Below are positions 43,359 through 52,401 of a DNA stretch of 64,000 nt, in pieces; position 1 is the first letter of the stretch; every line of letters begins with the position of its first letter. The DNA comes from Streptomyces zhihengii (GTDB taxonomy: Bacteria > Actinomycetota > Actinomycetes > Streptomycetales > Streptomycetaceae): the NCBI RefSeq assembly GCF_016919245.1, contig NZ_JAFEJA010000001.1, positions 1,612,001-1,676,000 of the forward strand. Reading direction: 5' to 3'. The notes below the pieces were generated by a model, which saw only the letters and a program-made list of their open reading frames with translations, was not told the origin of the DNA and ran no database searches. The translations under genes and the position numbers were made by a program.

Positions 43359-44543
43359 GTGAGCAGCCGCAGCCGGCACATCGCCTTCTTCAACGTCCCC
43401 GCCCCGGGGCATCTGATGCCCACGCTCGCGGTCGCCGAGGAACTGGTGCGGCAGGGCCATCGCGTGAGCTATCCGGCGACCGCGGCCCACGCCGAGGACG
43501 TGGCGTCCACGGGCGCCGACGTCGTCCCGTACGAGTCCACCATCGACGTGCAGCGCGACTTCCCGGCCGGCACCGAGAACTGGCTGGCCAAGGTCCTGCT
43601 CAGCGGTGTGCGCGAGGGCATCCACACCACGTCGCTGTTCGACGCGCACTTCGCCGGCGACCGCCCGGACGCCGTCGTCTACGACGGCTACGTGCGGTGG
43701 ATCGGTGAGCTGTTCGCCGAGAAGTGGCGGGTGCCGGCCGTCCGGCTGTTCCCGGTGGGCTGTGTCAGCCAGCACGTCACACCGGCCGCCATCGGCGACG
43801 CCGCCTACGCCGAACTGACCGGGGAGATGGGCCGGTTCGCCGCGATGAACGGCATCGACCCGGAGTTCGGCTTCCACGGGCTGAAGGGCGACCCCGACGC
43901 GCTGAAGATCGTCTTCTATCCGAAGCGCTTCGGCTACGTCGACGCCGAGACCGACGACAGGTTCCGCTTCGTCGGGCCGTGCCTGCGGGCCAAGTCGCTG
44001 GAGGGCGACTGGCAGCCGCCGGCGAGCGGCAGGCCGGTGGCGCTGCTGTCCCTGGGCACCAGCTTCAACCAGCAGCCCGAGCTCTTCCGGATGTGCATCG
44101 AGGCGTTCGAGGACCTGCCGTGGCACCTGGTGGTCGCGGTGGGGCCCGGTGTCGACCCGGCCTCGCTGGGGCCGCTGCCGCCGGACGTGGAGGTGCATCC
44201 GTGGGTGCCCTTCCAGGCCGTCCTGGAGCACGCGCGGCTGATGGTGTGCTCCGGCGGCACGGGCACCGTGATGCACGCGCTGCACACGGGCACCCCGCTG
44301 GTGGTACTGCCCCAGCTCGCCGCGGCTGACGGGCTGGCGCGCCAGCTGGAGGAGTTCAACGTGGGCCGGATGATCGGCCGGGAGGAGGCGTCGGCGAAGG
44401 CCGTGCGGGCGGCGGTGCTCGATCTCGCGTCCGACGGGTCGGCGGCACAGGCCACCCGGGAGATGCAGCGCCATGTCCTCGACTCGGGCGGCGCCGTGCG
44501 CGCCGCGGCCGAGATCCTGGCGCACATCGACGGCGCCGCGTAG
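43359..44543 (+). CDS. Glycosyltransferase, macrolide MGT-type (GT-B, GT1 family)
   Basis: 394 aa. The N-terminal acceptor domain begins HIAFFNVPAPGHLMPTLAV. The C-terminal nucleotide-sugar domain has the family block VPFQAVLEHARLMVCSGGTG. It resembles OleD/MgtA-type glycosyltransferases that glycosylate macrolides, either as a tailoring step or as self-resistance. This is the only glycosyltransferase in the window, so it is the candidate to attach the aminosugar made at 23-32 kb. Aminosugar transferases of the DesVII/EryCIII type normally need a helper protein (DesVIII-like), which is not visible. Start chosen at GTG 43359 because GAGGGAGG lies 7 nt upstream; an earlier GTG at 43338 would overlap the methyltransferase. 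Confidence 0.88.
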   Translation: MSSRSRHIAFFNVPAPGHLMPTLAVAEELVRQGHRVSYPATAAHAEDVASTGADVVPYESTIDVQRDFPAGTENWLAKVLLSGVREGIHTTSLFDAHFAGDRPDAVVYDGYVRWIGELFAEKWRVPAVRLFPVGCVSQHVTPAAIGDAAYAELTGEMGRFAAMNGIDPEFGFHGLKGDPDALKIVFYPKRFGYVDAETDDRFRFVGPCLRAKSLEGDWQPPASGRPVALLSLGTSFNQQPELFRMCIEAFEDLPWHLVVAVGPGVDPASLGPLPPDVEVHPWVPFQAVLEHARLMVCSGGTGTVMHALHTGTPLVVLPQLAAADGLARQLEEFNVGRMIGREEASAKAVRAAVLDLASDGSAAQATREMQRHVLDSGGAVRAAAEILAHIDGAA

Positions 44544-44545
44544 GC

Positions 44546-44717
44546 CGCGCCGGAGAACGGTGGCACCACGGGCCGGCGCGCCGGAGAACGGTGGCGTCAA
44601 AGGCCGGCGGCGTCGGAGAACGGTGGCGTCAAAGGCCGGCGGCGTCGGAGAACGGCGGCACCACGGGCCGGCGCGCCGGAGAACGGTGGCGTCAAACGCC
44701 GGCGGCGCCGGAGACCG
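44546..44717. repeat. Tandem repeat, about 5.5 copies of a 29-33 bp unit
   Basis: Between the convergent stops of the glycosyltransferase and TetR genes. Each unit contains CGGAGAACGGTGGC followed by either ACCACGGG or GTCAAAGG and a CCGGCG-rich joint. Units alternate between the two endings and carry a few single-base changes. It is not part of a clear coding frame. It could act as a transcription barrier or simply be a minisatellite. Confidence 0.85.
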
Positions 44718-44771
44718 CCCGCGCCGCGGGCCGCCGCGGGCACGGCCACGGCGGCTGCTGGACCGTGAGGT

Positions 44772-45479
44772 TCAGGAGCCGTCGTAGTCGGTGCCGGAGA
44801 GCTGCTGCGCGAAGTTGATGAGCTCGGTCTCGAAGAGGGCGCCGCTGTCGGTCACCGCCCAGTCCATGTGGCCGAAGATCTCCATGGCGATGATGCCGTA
44901 GAGCCGTGCCCAGGCGGCCAGGAAGGCGAAGATCACCGGGAGGGGCAGCCCCTCCTGGCCCTCCAGATAGTCCCGCAGGCCCGGGGCGAGACGGTCCTCG
45001 ATGAGCTCGACCGGCGGGGTGCGGAGCTGACCGCGCCGGTCCAGCTCGGCGATCTCGCCGAGGAAGGTCACGCCCACGCAGGCCGGCGCGTAGTCCGGCT
45101 CGGGCGAGTCGCCGCGTTCCGCGCCCGGCGGCGGCGGTCCGAGCATCAGCCCGAACTCGGCGCGGTGCTCCAGCCCCCAGTCCCGGAAGGCGCGTGCCAT
45201 CGCCAGCAGGCGGGGCAGCGGATCGCCCCCGGCGACGCCGTCGCGCGCGAGGGTGGTGACGGCGCCCAGCTCCTGGAAGAGGTCGCTGCGCACGTCCGCG
45301 AGCAGCGCCTCCAGGCTCGGGTAGTAGCGGTACAGCGCGGAGGGCGTCATGCCCATCTCGCGTGAGATGGCCCGCAGCGACACCGCGCCCGGACCGCCCT
45401 TGACCAGCAGCTCCTTGGCCACGTCCTTGATCTCGGCCACGGCGGACGCGCGCCGCTTCTCACGCCAGTTCGTTGCCAT
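44772..45479 (-). CDS. TetR-family regulator of the ABC exporter
   Basis: 235 aa. N-terminal HTH (VSLRAISREMGMTPSALYRY at about residues 30-50). The C-terminal domain begins FQELGAVTTLARDG and contains the helical region typical of the WHG/TetR_C group. ATG 45479 is preferred over upstream codons because it begins just before the HTH (MATNWREKRRASAV) and has GGAAG upstream. Divergent to the ABC ATPase gene, with 146 bp between them holding a palindrome; likely represses the exporter and itself until a ligand binds. Convergent with the glycosyltransferase across the tandem repeat. Confidence 0.93.
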   Translation of the reverse strand: MATNWREKRRASAVAEIKDVAKELLVKGGPGAVSLRAISREMGMTPSALYRYYPSLEALLADVRSDLFQELGAVTTLARDGVAGGDPLPRLLAMARAFRDWGLEHRAEFGLMLGPPPPGAERGDSPEPDYAPACVGVTFLGEIAELDRRGQLRTPPVELIEDRLAPGLRDYLEGQEGLPLPVIFAFLAAWARLYGIIAMEIFGHMDWAVTDSGALFETELINFAQQLSGTDYDGS

Positions 45480-45534
45480 CCGCGCTTCCAGTCCTTCGGT
45501 CGACCTGTCCCCAGCATTCCATGGACGGCTCTCT

Positions 45535-45591
45535 ACGAGAACACGCTTGACAGTAGAGTACAGCGACCTGCAAAGTGAACGGTGTTCTCGT
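45535..45591. promoter_or_regulatory. TetR/ABC divergent promoter with 10-bp inverted repeat
   Basis: ACGAGAACAC (45535-45544) and GTGTTCTCGT (45582-45591) are exact complements flanking a candidate -35 TTGACA (45547-45552) and a weak -10 (CAAAGT, 45571-45576) for the ABC genes. The 37-bp separation is wide, so the two arms may be separate half-sites rather than one palindrome. Confidence 0.6.
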
Positions 45592-45625
45592 TTCGGCGCA
45601 GTGTTAACGCGATGAAGGTGCGAAT

Positions 45626-46618
45626 GTGAGTACCCAGACCCAGGCACCGGCGGGCCCCGACCGGCCGGGAGACGTCACCGCAACCCCCGCGATCGAGATC
45701 AGCGGGCTGACCAAGACGTACGGCTCGTCCGACACGCCGTCCGTCGACAACGTGTCCCTGTCGGTCCCGGCCGGCACGGTCTTCGGCTTCCTGGGCCCCA
45801 ACGGCGCCGGGAAGACCACGACGATCAAGATCCTGGCGGGGCTGCTGTCCCCCACGTCCGGCAGGACCCGGCTGAACGGCTACGACGTCGCCAAGCAGCG
45901 CTCGGCCGCGATGCAGCAGTTCGGCGCGGTCCTGGAGGGCTCGCGCAACGTCTACTGGACGCTCTCCGCCTGGCAGAACCTCCAGTACTTCGGCCGCCTC
46001 AAGGGCATGCGCGGCGCCGATGTGCAGGTGCGCGCGGAGGAACTGCTCAAGGGCCTCGACCTGTGGGACCGCCGGGACGAGAAGGTCGGCGGCTACTCAC
46101 GCGGTATGCAGCAGAAGGTCGCGGTGGCCACCGCGCTCATCGCCGACCCGCCCATCGTGCTGCTCGACGAGCCGACCCTGGGCCTGGACGTCGAGGCGAC
46201 CCGCACCGTCATGGAGTGGATCCGCACCCTGTCCCGCGAACGCGGCAAGACCGTGCTGCTCACCACCCACCAGATGAACGTGGTGGAGGAGCTGTGCGAC
46301 CGGGTCGCGGTCATCCGCAAGGGCCAGGTCATCGCGGACATGTCGACCGACCGGCTGCTGTCGCAGTTCCGCGAGCGCGACGCCTACGAGGTCCGCATCG
46401 AGGGCGACCTGCCGGAGCTGTCGCTGCCGGCCGGCTTCACCGCCACGAGCGCCGAAGGAGCCACGATCGTCACGGGCCGGGTGGCCGAGCCGCAGGAGAT
46501 CTACGCCCTGGTGGACCGGCTGCGCGAGCAGCACGCCGTGGTGCAGTCGCTCTCCCAGGTGGCGCCCGACCTGGAGGACGTGTTCATGGGTCTCATCAAG
46601 GCGCCCGCCCATGACTAG
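45626..46618 (+). CDS. ABC transporter ATP-binding subunit (DrrA-type)
   Basis: 330 aa. Walker A GPNGAGKTTTIKIL near residue 59, signature YSRGMQQKVAVATAL, and Walker B IVLLDEPTLGLD. The C-terminal extension (VTGRVAEPQEIYALVDRL) is typical of the DrrA/exporter class. GTG start 45626 with GAAGG upstream. It is the first gene of a three-gene ABC-2 exporter operon and overlaps the first permease by 8 bp. Likely exports the product or protects the producer; substrate not deducible. Confidence 0.95.
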   Translation: MSTQTQAPAGPDRPGDVTATPAIEISGLTKTYGSSDTPSVDNVSLSVPAGTVFGFLGPNGAGKTTTIKILAGLLSPTSGRTRLNGYDVAKQRSAAMQQFGAVLEGSRNVYWTLSAWQNLQYFGRLKGMRGADVQVRAEELLKGLDLWDRRDEKVGGYSRGMQQKVAVATALIADPPIVLLDEPTLGLDVEATRTVMEWIRTLSRERGKTVLLTTHQMNVVEELCDRVAVIRKGQVIADMSTDRLLSQFRERDAYEVRIEGDLPELSLPAGFTATSAEGATIVTGRVAEPQEIYALVDRLREQHAVVQSLSQVAPDLEDVFMGLIKAPAHD

Positions 46619-47465
46619 CCTCGCCCCCCTCCCCGCACAGCGCGCGGCCCGCCCGGCCGCCGGCTGGAAGCTCACCCCGCGCACCGGAATGAGCGTGCTG
46701 GGCGCCGAGATCCGCAAGGGTCTGCTGTCCCAGCTCGCCCACCCGGTCGGCCACATCATCATGCTGACCATCAGCACGGTGCTGTACCTCGGCATGCAGT
46801 ACGTGATGGGCCAGGGCGAGCTGCGCCGCGACCTGATCCCGGAGACCCTGGTCGCCATCAGCGGCTACTGGTTCCTGCACTACGGCAGCCTCGTCATGGT
46901 GGCCGACCTGGTCGAGGAGAAGCGCGGCGGGACGTACGCCCAGAGCCACATGTCGCCCGCTCCCCCGTGGGTGTTCATGATGGGGCGGCTGTTCACGGCC
47001 TCCCTGATGGGCCTGATGGTCGCCGTGGTCGCCACCGTGGTGCCGATGCTGGTGACCGGGGTGACGATCCCGCTGAAGTTCGCGGCGCTGCTGCCCTACG
47101 CGCTCGTCGTGGTCAACGTGCTGGCGTTCACCTTCGTGCTCGCCGCCATCGCGATCAACTCCCCTATGGTCGGCGCCCTCCACTCGCTGTTCACCTCGCT
47201 CGTCATCCTGCTGAACGGCTCGATGATGCCGCTCGGTCTGTACCCGGACTGGCTGGCGGTGGTCGCGCGCTTCCTGCCGACCACGCTCGGGATCGAGGCG
47301 ACGACGAAGGTCCTCTTCGACGGGGCGTCGCTCGGGGACATCTGGTCGGACGGGACGCTGCCCTGGCTGCTGGCGTACACGTTCGCCCTCGTCCTCTTCG
47401 GCGGGTGGATCTTCGCCCGCAACCAACGCCGTGCCGTCCGCGACGGCCGGCTCGGCCAGTACTGA
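46611..47465 (+). CDS. ABC-2 transporter permease, subunit 1
   Basis: 284 aa with about six transmembrane segments. It shows the ABC-2 type organization: a cytosolic N-terminus (SVLGAEIRKGLLSQLAHPVG), then helices beginning IIMLTISTVLYLGMQYV, and a C-terminal region with GWIFARNQRRAVRDGRLGQY. It overlaps the ATPase gene. It partners with the second permease encoded 19 bp downstream, giving a heteromeric exporter. Confidence 0.93.
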   Translation: MTSLAPLPAQRAARPAAGWKLTPRTGMSVLGAEIRKGLLSQLAHPVGHIIMLTISTVLYLGMQYVMGQGELRRDLIPETLVAISGYWFLHYGSLVMVADLVEEKRGGTYAQSHMSPAPPWVFMMGRLFTASLMGLMVAVVATVVPMLVTGVTIPLKFAALLPYALVVVNVLAFTFVLAAIAINSPMVGALHSLFTSLVILLNGSMMPLGLYPDWLAVVARFLPTTLGIEATTKVLFDGASLGDIWSDGTLPWLLAYTFALVLFGGWIFARNQRRAVRDGRLGQY

Positions 47466-47483
47466 CATGAGCGGGGACCTGTC

Positions 47484-48347
47484 ATGACGACGCTCACTCC
47501 CATCGCCGACCGCGTCGGCCCGGCCCCTGCCGCCGGCCGGCCGGGCGCCGCCACGTACTACAACGGCTTCAGGAACGAGGTGCACAAGGGGCTGCTGAAC
47601 TTCGCCGCCGGCTGGCGCGAGGTCGTGATCCAGATGATCACCTTCCCCGTCTTCTTCCTGCTGCTCGTCCTGTTCATGGGCAAGGGGCAGCTCAAGGACG
47701 AGCTGCTGCTGCCCGGCCTGCTCGGCATGGTGTCGCTGACGTTCATCCACGAGCAGGTGAACCGGGCCTTCTGGAGCTACCTCGGCGACATGCAGTCGGG
47801 TGTGCTCGAACAGACCTATCTGACGCCGCTGCCGTCCTGGACGCTGATCCTCGGCCGCCAGGTCGCCGCGGTGGTGTCGGCCCTGCCGAGCGCGCTGTCG
47901 GTGCTCGTCGTCGGTGTGATCACCATCGAGGCACGCGGCGGGGACACGCCGTTCGACGTGCAGATCCTGCTGCCGCTGGCCTCCATCGTGCTCGGGACCT
48001 GCGGTCTGGCGCTGATCCTGTGCGGCCTGACCCTGGTGTTCAAGCGGATCGAGATCATCACCCAGTTCTCGATGGCCATCTGGTTCATCGCCGGCGGCAC
48101 CTTCGTGCCGCTGGACAACGTGCCCGACGTGACGGCCTTCCTCAGCCGGCTGCTGGTGCCGATCGCACCCGGCATCGAGGCCATCCGGGACGTCCTGGTC
48201 GGCGGCCACTCGCTGCTGGACCTCCAGACCGGCTGGGGCCTGTGGTGGGTGATCGTCCAGCCGCTGCTGCTGGTCGGCATCGGCGTGGTGCTCTTCGGCC
48301 GGCTGGAGCACGTGGCCAGGCGCCGGGGCACCCTGGGCCGGTACTGA
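47484..48347 (+). CDS. ABC-2 transporter permease, subunit 2
   Basis: 287 aa, a paralogue of subunit 1 (both begin with an N-terminal soluble segment ending KGLLNFAAGW/KGLLSQLAHP and share a C-terminal RRRGTLGRY/DGRLGQY). Six hydrophobic segments include LLVLFMGKGQL and IWFIAGGTFVPLDNVP. ATG 47484 with GGGGACC upstream. It ends 40 bp before the convergent NRPS stop. Confidence 0.93.
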   Translation: MTTLTPIADRVGPAPAAGRPGAATYYNGFRNEVHKGLLNFAAGWREVVIQMITFPVFFLLLVLFMGKGQLKDELLLPGLLGMVSLTFIHEQVNRAFWSYLGDMQSGVLEQTYLTPLPSWTLILGRQVAAVVSALPSALSVLVVGVITIEARGGDTPFDVQILLPLASIVLGTCGLALILCGLTLVFKRIEIITQFSMAIWFIAGGTFVPLDNVPDVTAFLSRLLVPIAPGIEAIRDVLVGGHSLLDLQTGWGLWWVIVQPLLLVGIGVVLFGRLEHVARRRGTLGRY

Positions 48348-48387
48348 CACCGGCCCCATGACCCTCCGGGCCGTCGGCGACAGAGCG

Positions 48388-51300
48388 TCAACCCCCGTCC
48401 GAGAAGCCGTGCCGGGCATCCCCCGTACCGGCCGGCCAACGGATGACGCTCCCGCCGACGGCCCGGAGTCCTCCGTCCGCCACAACCGAGTAGTGGTCAC
48501 CGTCCAGGAACTCGACCTCGGTCCGCGGACACACCGCACGCCACCCGGCCCCCGGCGCGTGCGGGTCCCCCTCCCGCTCCCGCGCCACGAACAGCAGGGC
48601 GGGGACGTCGCAGGGGGCGGGCCGGTAGTCGGCCAGCACCGACAGATGGTGGGCGTGGGCGGCCGCCAGCCGTGCGAAGGCCTCCCGGTCGGCCTCCTCG
48701 GGGAACAGCCCGTGGGCGACGGCGGCGGCCCTGGCCGCACCGAGGACGTCGCCCCCGGCCGCGTCGCGCACCGCGGCGAGGAGGCCGGCCGGCGGACGGC
48801 CGCCCGCCAGATCGCCCAGGAACTCGGCCAGACGGGCCGCCTCGCCCACCGGCCGGCGGCCCTCGGCCACCAGGCTGTCGATCATCACCACCCGGCAGTC
48901 GTGCCCCTCTGCGGTGAGCTGCCGGGCCGCCTCGTAGGCGAGGACTCCGCCCATCGACCAGCCGCCCAGCAGATACGGGCCCTCGGGCACCAGCTCGCGC
49001 AGCTCCCGCAGATAGCCCGCCGTCATCGTCTCCAGGTCCCGGTCGCCCGCGGTGCCGGGGCCCCCGGCGAGCATCCGGCTCTGGAAGGCGTGCACGGGCC
49101 CCGGCCACACCTGCGCCAGGTCCCGGTAGCAGGCCACCGAACCGCCGACCGGGTGGAACAGGACCAGCGGCCGCCCGCCCGGGTCCGTGCCGTCGGAGAG
49201 CGTGACCGCGCAGGCCGCGGGGCCCGTGCCGGCGTGCACGGCCGCGGCGAAGGCGCGCAGGGTGGGCGCTTCGAAGATCCGGCCGAAGGGGACCGCCGTG
49301 CCGAGTTCGGTGCGCACCCGGTTGACCAGCCGCAGCGCGAGCAGCGAGTTGCCGCCGAGGGCGAAGAAGTCGGCGTCCGGGCCCGCCTGACGCACGTCCA
49401 GGAGTTCCTCCCACAGCTCGGCGAGCCGGCGCAGCACCTTGTCGTCCGGCGCCGGCCCGTCCGCGGCGCCGTCCGGCGAGGGCGCCGACAGCAGCTCGGC
49501 GATCCGGCCCGTGTCGACCTTGCCGTTGGCCGTCAGCGGCAGCCGGTCCACGATCCCGAGCTGCCCGGGCACCATGTAGGCGGGCAGCCGCTCCCGCAGA
49601 TGCGCCAGGATCCGCGGCGCGTCGGCGCCCGTCCCCTCCTCGGGCACCACCAGGGACACCAGCCGCAGCGCGCCGCCCGGCGACGGGGCCGCGCAGACCA
49701 CGCACTCGGCGACCTCCGGGTGGCTGCGGACGGCCGCCTCGACCTCGCCCGGCTCCACGCGGAAGCCCTGGATCTGGACCTGGCGGTCCTCCCTGCCGAG
49801 GAACTCGATGGTGCCGTCGGGCCAGTAGCGGCCCAGATCGCCGGTCCAGTAGAGCCGTTCGCCGGTGTGCGGATCGCGCACGAAGCGTTCGGCGGTGCGC
49901 TCCGGGTCCCCCGCGTACCCGTCGGCGAGCCCCGCTCCGCCGATGTGGATGCGGCCGGTGGCCCAGGGCGCCCGGACCCTCATGCCGTGGTCGAGCACCC
50001 GCATCGTCTGCCCGTCGAGCGGGGTGCCGTAGGGGATGCTGCGCCAGGTCGGGTCCACCCGGTCCACCTCGTACCAGTTGGACCAGATGGCCGCCTCGGT
50101 CGCCCCGCCGAGGGCCAGTACCCGCACCCCGTCCCACAGGGCGCGCATCCGGTCCGGGAGGGTGACGGGGATCCAGTCGCCGCTGAGCAGGAAGGCGCGC
50201 AGCGGGGGCAGGTCCCCCGCCGGCGGCTGCGCGAGGACCTCGACCAGCATCTCGGCCAGCGCGGGGACGGAGTTCCACACCGTCACGCCGTGGGCGGCGG
50301 CGGACCGTGCCCAGCCCTCCGGGTCGGGGCGCCCGGTGGCGTCGGGGACCACCAGCGCGGCGCCGGCGGCGAGGGTGCCGAACACGTCCCACACCGACAG
50401 GTCGAAGCTGAGCGAGGAGATGCCGAAGACCCGGTCGCCGGAGACCAGGCGCAGCCGGCGGTTGATGTCGGCGACGGTGTTGAGCGCCGCGCCGTGGGAG
50501 ATCATCACGCCCTTGGGCTCGCCGGTCGACCCCGAGGTGTGGATGACATAGGCCAGGTCGCCCGGTGTTCCGCCGCGCGCCGCGAGCGGCGGCCCGCCGG
50601 CGCCGGTCCGGTCGACGTGCAGGGCGGGCCGGCCGCCGAGGGTGTCCGCCGCGGGGGCGGTGCGGGACTGGACGAGCACGGCGCGGGCGGCGCAGGCGTC
50701 CAGCAGGCGCCCGATGCGGGCCGGCGGCAGATCGGCGGCGACGGGGCAGTAGGCGGCGCCCGTCCGCAGCACGCCGAGCACGGCGGCGACCTGTTCCCAG
50801 CCCTTGGCCATGACCACGGGCACGGTGTCGCCGGGGCCGATGCCCCGCCCGGCCAGCCAGTGGGCCACCGCCCGTGAGACGCCTTCGAGTTCGCCGTAGG
50901 TCAGGGTGCGGTCCGCGGTGACCACGGCCGGGCGGCCGGGCTCCTCGGCCGCCCGCCGCAGGAAGCCGTCCTCCAGCCGGCCGGCCGGCGGCTCGGCCCC
51001 TGCCGGGTTGAGCCGTGCGACCAGCGCGCGGTGGGCCGCGCCCGGCGCCTCGGGCGGGGTGTCGGCGCCGCCGGGGGCGGCGAGGTGGGCGACCATCCGG
51101 CGGTAGGCGTCGAACATGGCCTCCGCCGTCCCGTCGGGGAACGCCTCGTCGACGGTGTCCCAGACGCACTCGACGCCCCCGCCGGGGGCGTCCTTGAGCT
51201 GCTGGTCGATCAGGACCTGCGGGGTGCGCAGCGCCGAGGCCACGGTGCGGCAGAAGCCGCGCCCGGCGGCGGGGCGTCCGGCCGGCCCGAGCATGCTGTT

Positions 51301-52401
51301 GAAGACGTACGGCAGCGCGGCACGCGAGGTCCAGCCGCGCCGGGCGGCCAGTTCGCGGGTGACCCGGATCGCGCTCACGTCGCAGTGGCGCATGTCGTCC
51401 CACAGGCGCTTCTGGAGGGCGGCGGCCCGGACGAAGAAGTCCGGGGACCCCGTCAGGTCCACCTCCAGCGGCAGGGTGGCGCTGAACTGGCCGACCACGC
51501 CCGCCGCCTCGGGCCGGCGGGTCACCCAGTTCTGGTGCAGCACGTTCACGCAGAAGCCGGGCTCCGCCGCCCAGGCGCCGAGGATCTCGGCGTACACGTG
51601 CAGCAGTCCCGTCGTCGGCATGACGCGGTGGGCGCGGAAGGCGGCGCCGAGCCGCTTCCACTCGTCGGGGCCGAGCACGAAGGAGCGGCGGGTGAGGCGG
51701 GCCGGTGCGCCACCGCTGCCGGGGGCGGCGAGCGGCAGCCGCGGGGCGCCCGGCAGGGTGTCGAGGCGCTCCTCCCAGTAGCGCCAGTGCTCCTGGTGCG
51801 CGGGGGACGACTCCTCGGCCGCACGGGCGAGGACGCTCTCGCGGAACGTGCCGGTCACCGGGGGCAGTTCGGCATCGGGGTCGCGGTATAGCGCCCACCA
51901 CTCGGCCTGGAGGCGGCGGGTGCTCGCCGAGTCCAGCAGCAGCAGGCTCATCGCGAAGTGCACCCGGGTGCGGTGGCGCCGCACCCGGTTGGCGGTGATC
52001 TCGAACAGCGGCCACCCGGTGGGCGCCGGGCCCTCGTCGCGCATCCGCTCCCGGGTGCGCCGCAGTGCGGCCTCGCGCTCCCCGGGGGTCAGGCCGGTCA
52101 GATCGGCGGTGTCCAGCCGGAACGGTGTCACCTCGCCGGGGCCGAGGACCCGCTGGCCCTCCTCGGACATCACGGTGCGCAGGTGCTCGTGCCGGGCGAT
52201 CAGCAGGTCGATGGCGCGGCTCGCGGCCACCGGGTCGAAGCCGACGACGTCCGCCTCGGTGTAGAGGGTGGGCCGGAATCCGCCGAGCTCCATGAGCGGG
52301 CTCGATCCGACCAGATAGGCCGCCTGGAGATCGGTCAGCGGAAAGAGGTCCTCGGGCCCGGCGGGCGCGGCGGCCGTCCGGTGGGGTTCCGTGGGGGTCA
52401 C
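48388..52401 (-). CDS. Nonribosomal peptide synthetase module, Cy-A-PCP-TE (cysteine-type)
   Basis: 1337 aa. Cy-type condensation domain at about residues 10-440. Its catalytic motif is SLLLLDSAS, so the first Asp of DxxxxDxxS is Ser. The A domain (about 460-960) has FDLSVWDVF, TVWNSVPAL, LLSGDWIPV and GGATEAAIW; the specificity pattern D-L-W-N-L-S-L-I-W is close to the known Cys code (DLYNLSLIWK), differing at the third position. PCP with FFALGGNSLLA. C-terminal thioesterase with GGWSMGGVLAYE and a final His in GDHYSVV. No N-terminal docking domain. GTG start 52401 overlaps the type II thioesterase stop (GTGA) and has GGGAGG upstream. Probably the last module of its line, releasing the peptide. 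Confidence 0.92.
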   Translation of the reverse strand: MTPTEPHRTAAAPAGPEDLFPLTDLQAAYLVGSSPLMELGGFRPTLYTEADVVGFDPVAASRAIDLLIARHEHLRTVMSEEGQRVLGPGEVTPFRLDTADLTGLTPGEREAALRRTRERMRDEGPAPTGWPLFEITANRVRRHRTRVHFAMSLLLLDSASTRRLQAEWWALYRDPDAELPPVTGTFRESVLARAAEESSPAHQEHWRYWEERLDTLPGAPRLPLAAPGSGGAPARLTRRSFVLGPDEWKRLGAAFRAHRVMPTTGLLHVYAEILGAWAAEPGFCVNVLHQNWVTRRPEAAGVVGQFSATLPLEVDLTGSPDFFVRAAALQKRLWDDMRHCDVSAIRVTRELAARRGWTSRAALPYVFNSMLGPAGRPAAGRGFCRTVASALRTPQVLIDQQLKDAPGGGVECVWDTVDEAFPDGTAEAMFDAYRRMVAHLAAPGGADTPPEAPGAAHRALVARLNPAGAEPPAGRLEDGFLRRAAEEPGRPAVVTADRTLTYGELEGVSRAVAHWLAGRGIGPGDTVPVVMAKGWEQVAAVLGVLRTGAAYCPVAADLPPARIGRLLDACAARAVLVQSRTAPAADTLGGRPALHVDRTGAGGPPLAARGGTPGDLAYVIHTSGSTGEPKGVMISHGAALNTVADINRRLRLVSGDRVFGISSLSFDLSVWDVFGTLAAGAALVVPDATGRPDPEGWARSAAAHGVTVWNSVPALAEMLVEVLAQPPAGDLPPLRAFLLSGDWIPVTLPDRMRALWDGVRVLALGGATEAAIWSNWYEVDRVDPTWRSIPYGTPLDGQTMRVLDHGMRVRAPWATGRIHIGGAGLADGYAGDPERTAERFVRDPHTGERLYWTGDLGRYWPDGTIEFLGREDRQVQIQGFRVEPGEVEAAVRSHPEVAECVVCAAPSPGGALRLVSLVVPEEGTGADAPRILAHLRERLPAYMVPGQLGIVDRLPLTANGKVDTGRIAELLSAPSPDGAADGPAPDDKVLRRLAELWEELLDVRQAGPDADFFALGGNSLLALRLVNRVRTELGTAVPFGRIFEAPTLRAFAAAVHAGTGPAACAVTLSDGTDPGGRPLVLFHPVGGSVACYRDLAQVWPGPVHAFQSRMLAGGPGTAGDRDLETMTAGYLRELRELVPEGPYLLGGWSMGGVLAYEAARQLTAEGHDCRVVMIDSLVAEGRRPVGEAARLAEFLGDLAGGRPPAGLLAAVRDAAGGDVLGAARAAAVAHGLFPEEADREAFARLAAAHAHHLSVLADYRPAPCDVPALLFVAREREGDPHAPGAGWRAVCPRTEVEFLDGDHYSVVADGGLRAVGGSVIRWPAGTGDARHGFSDGG

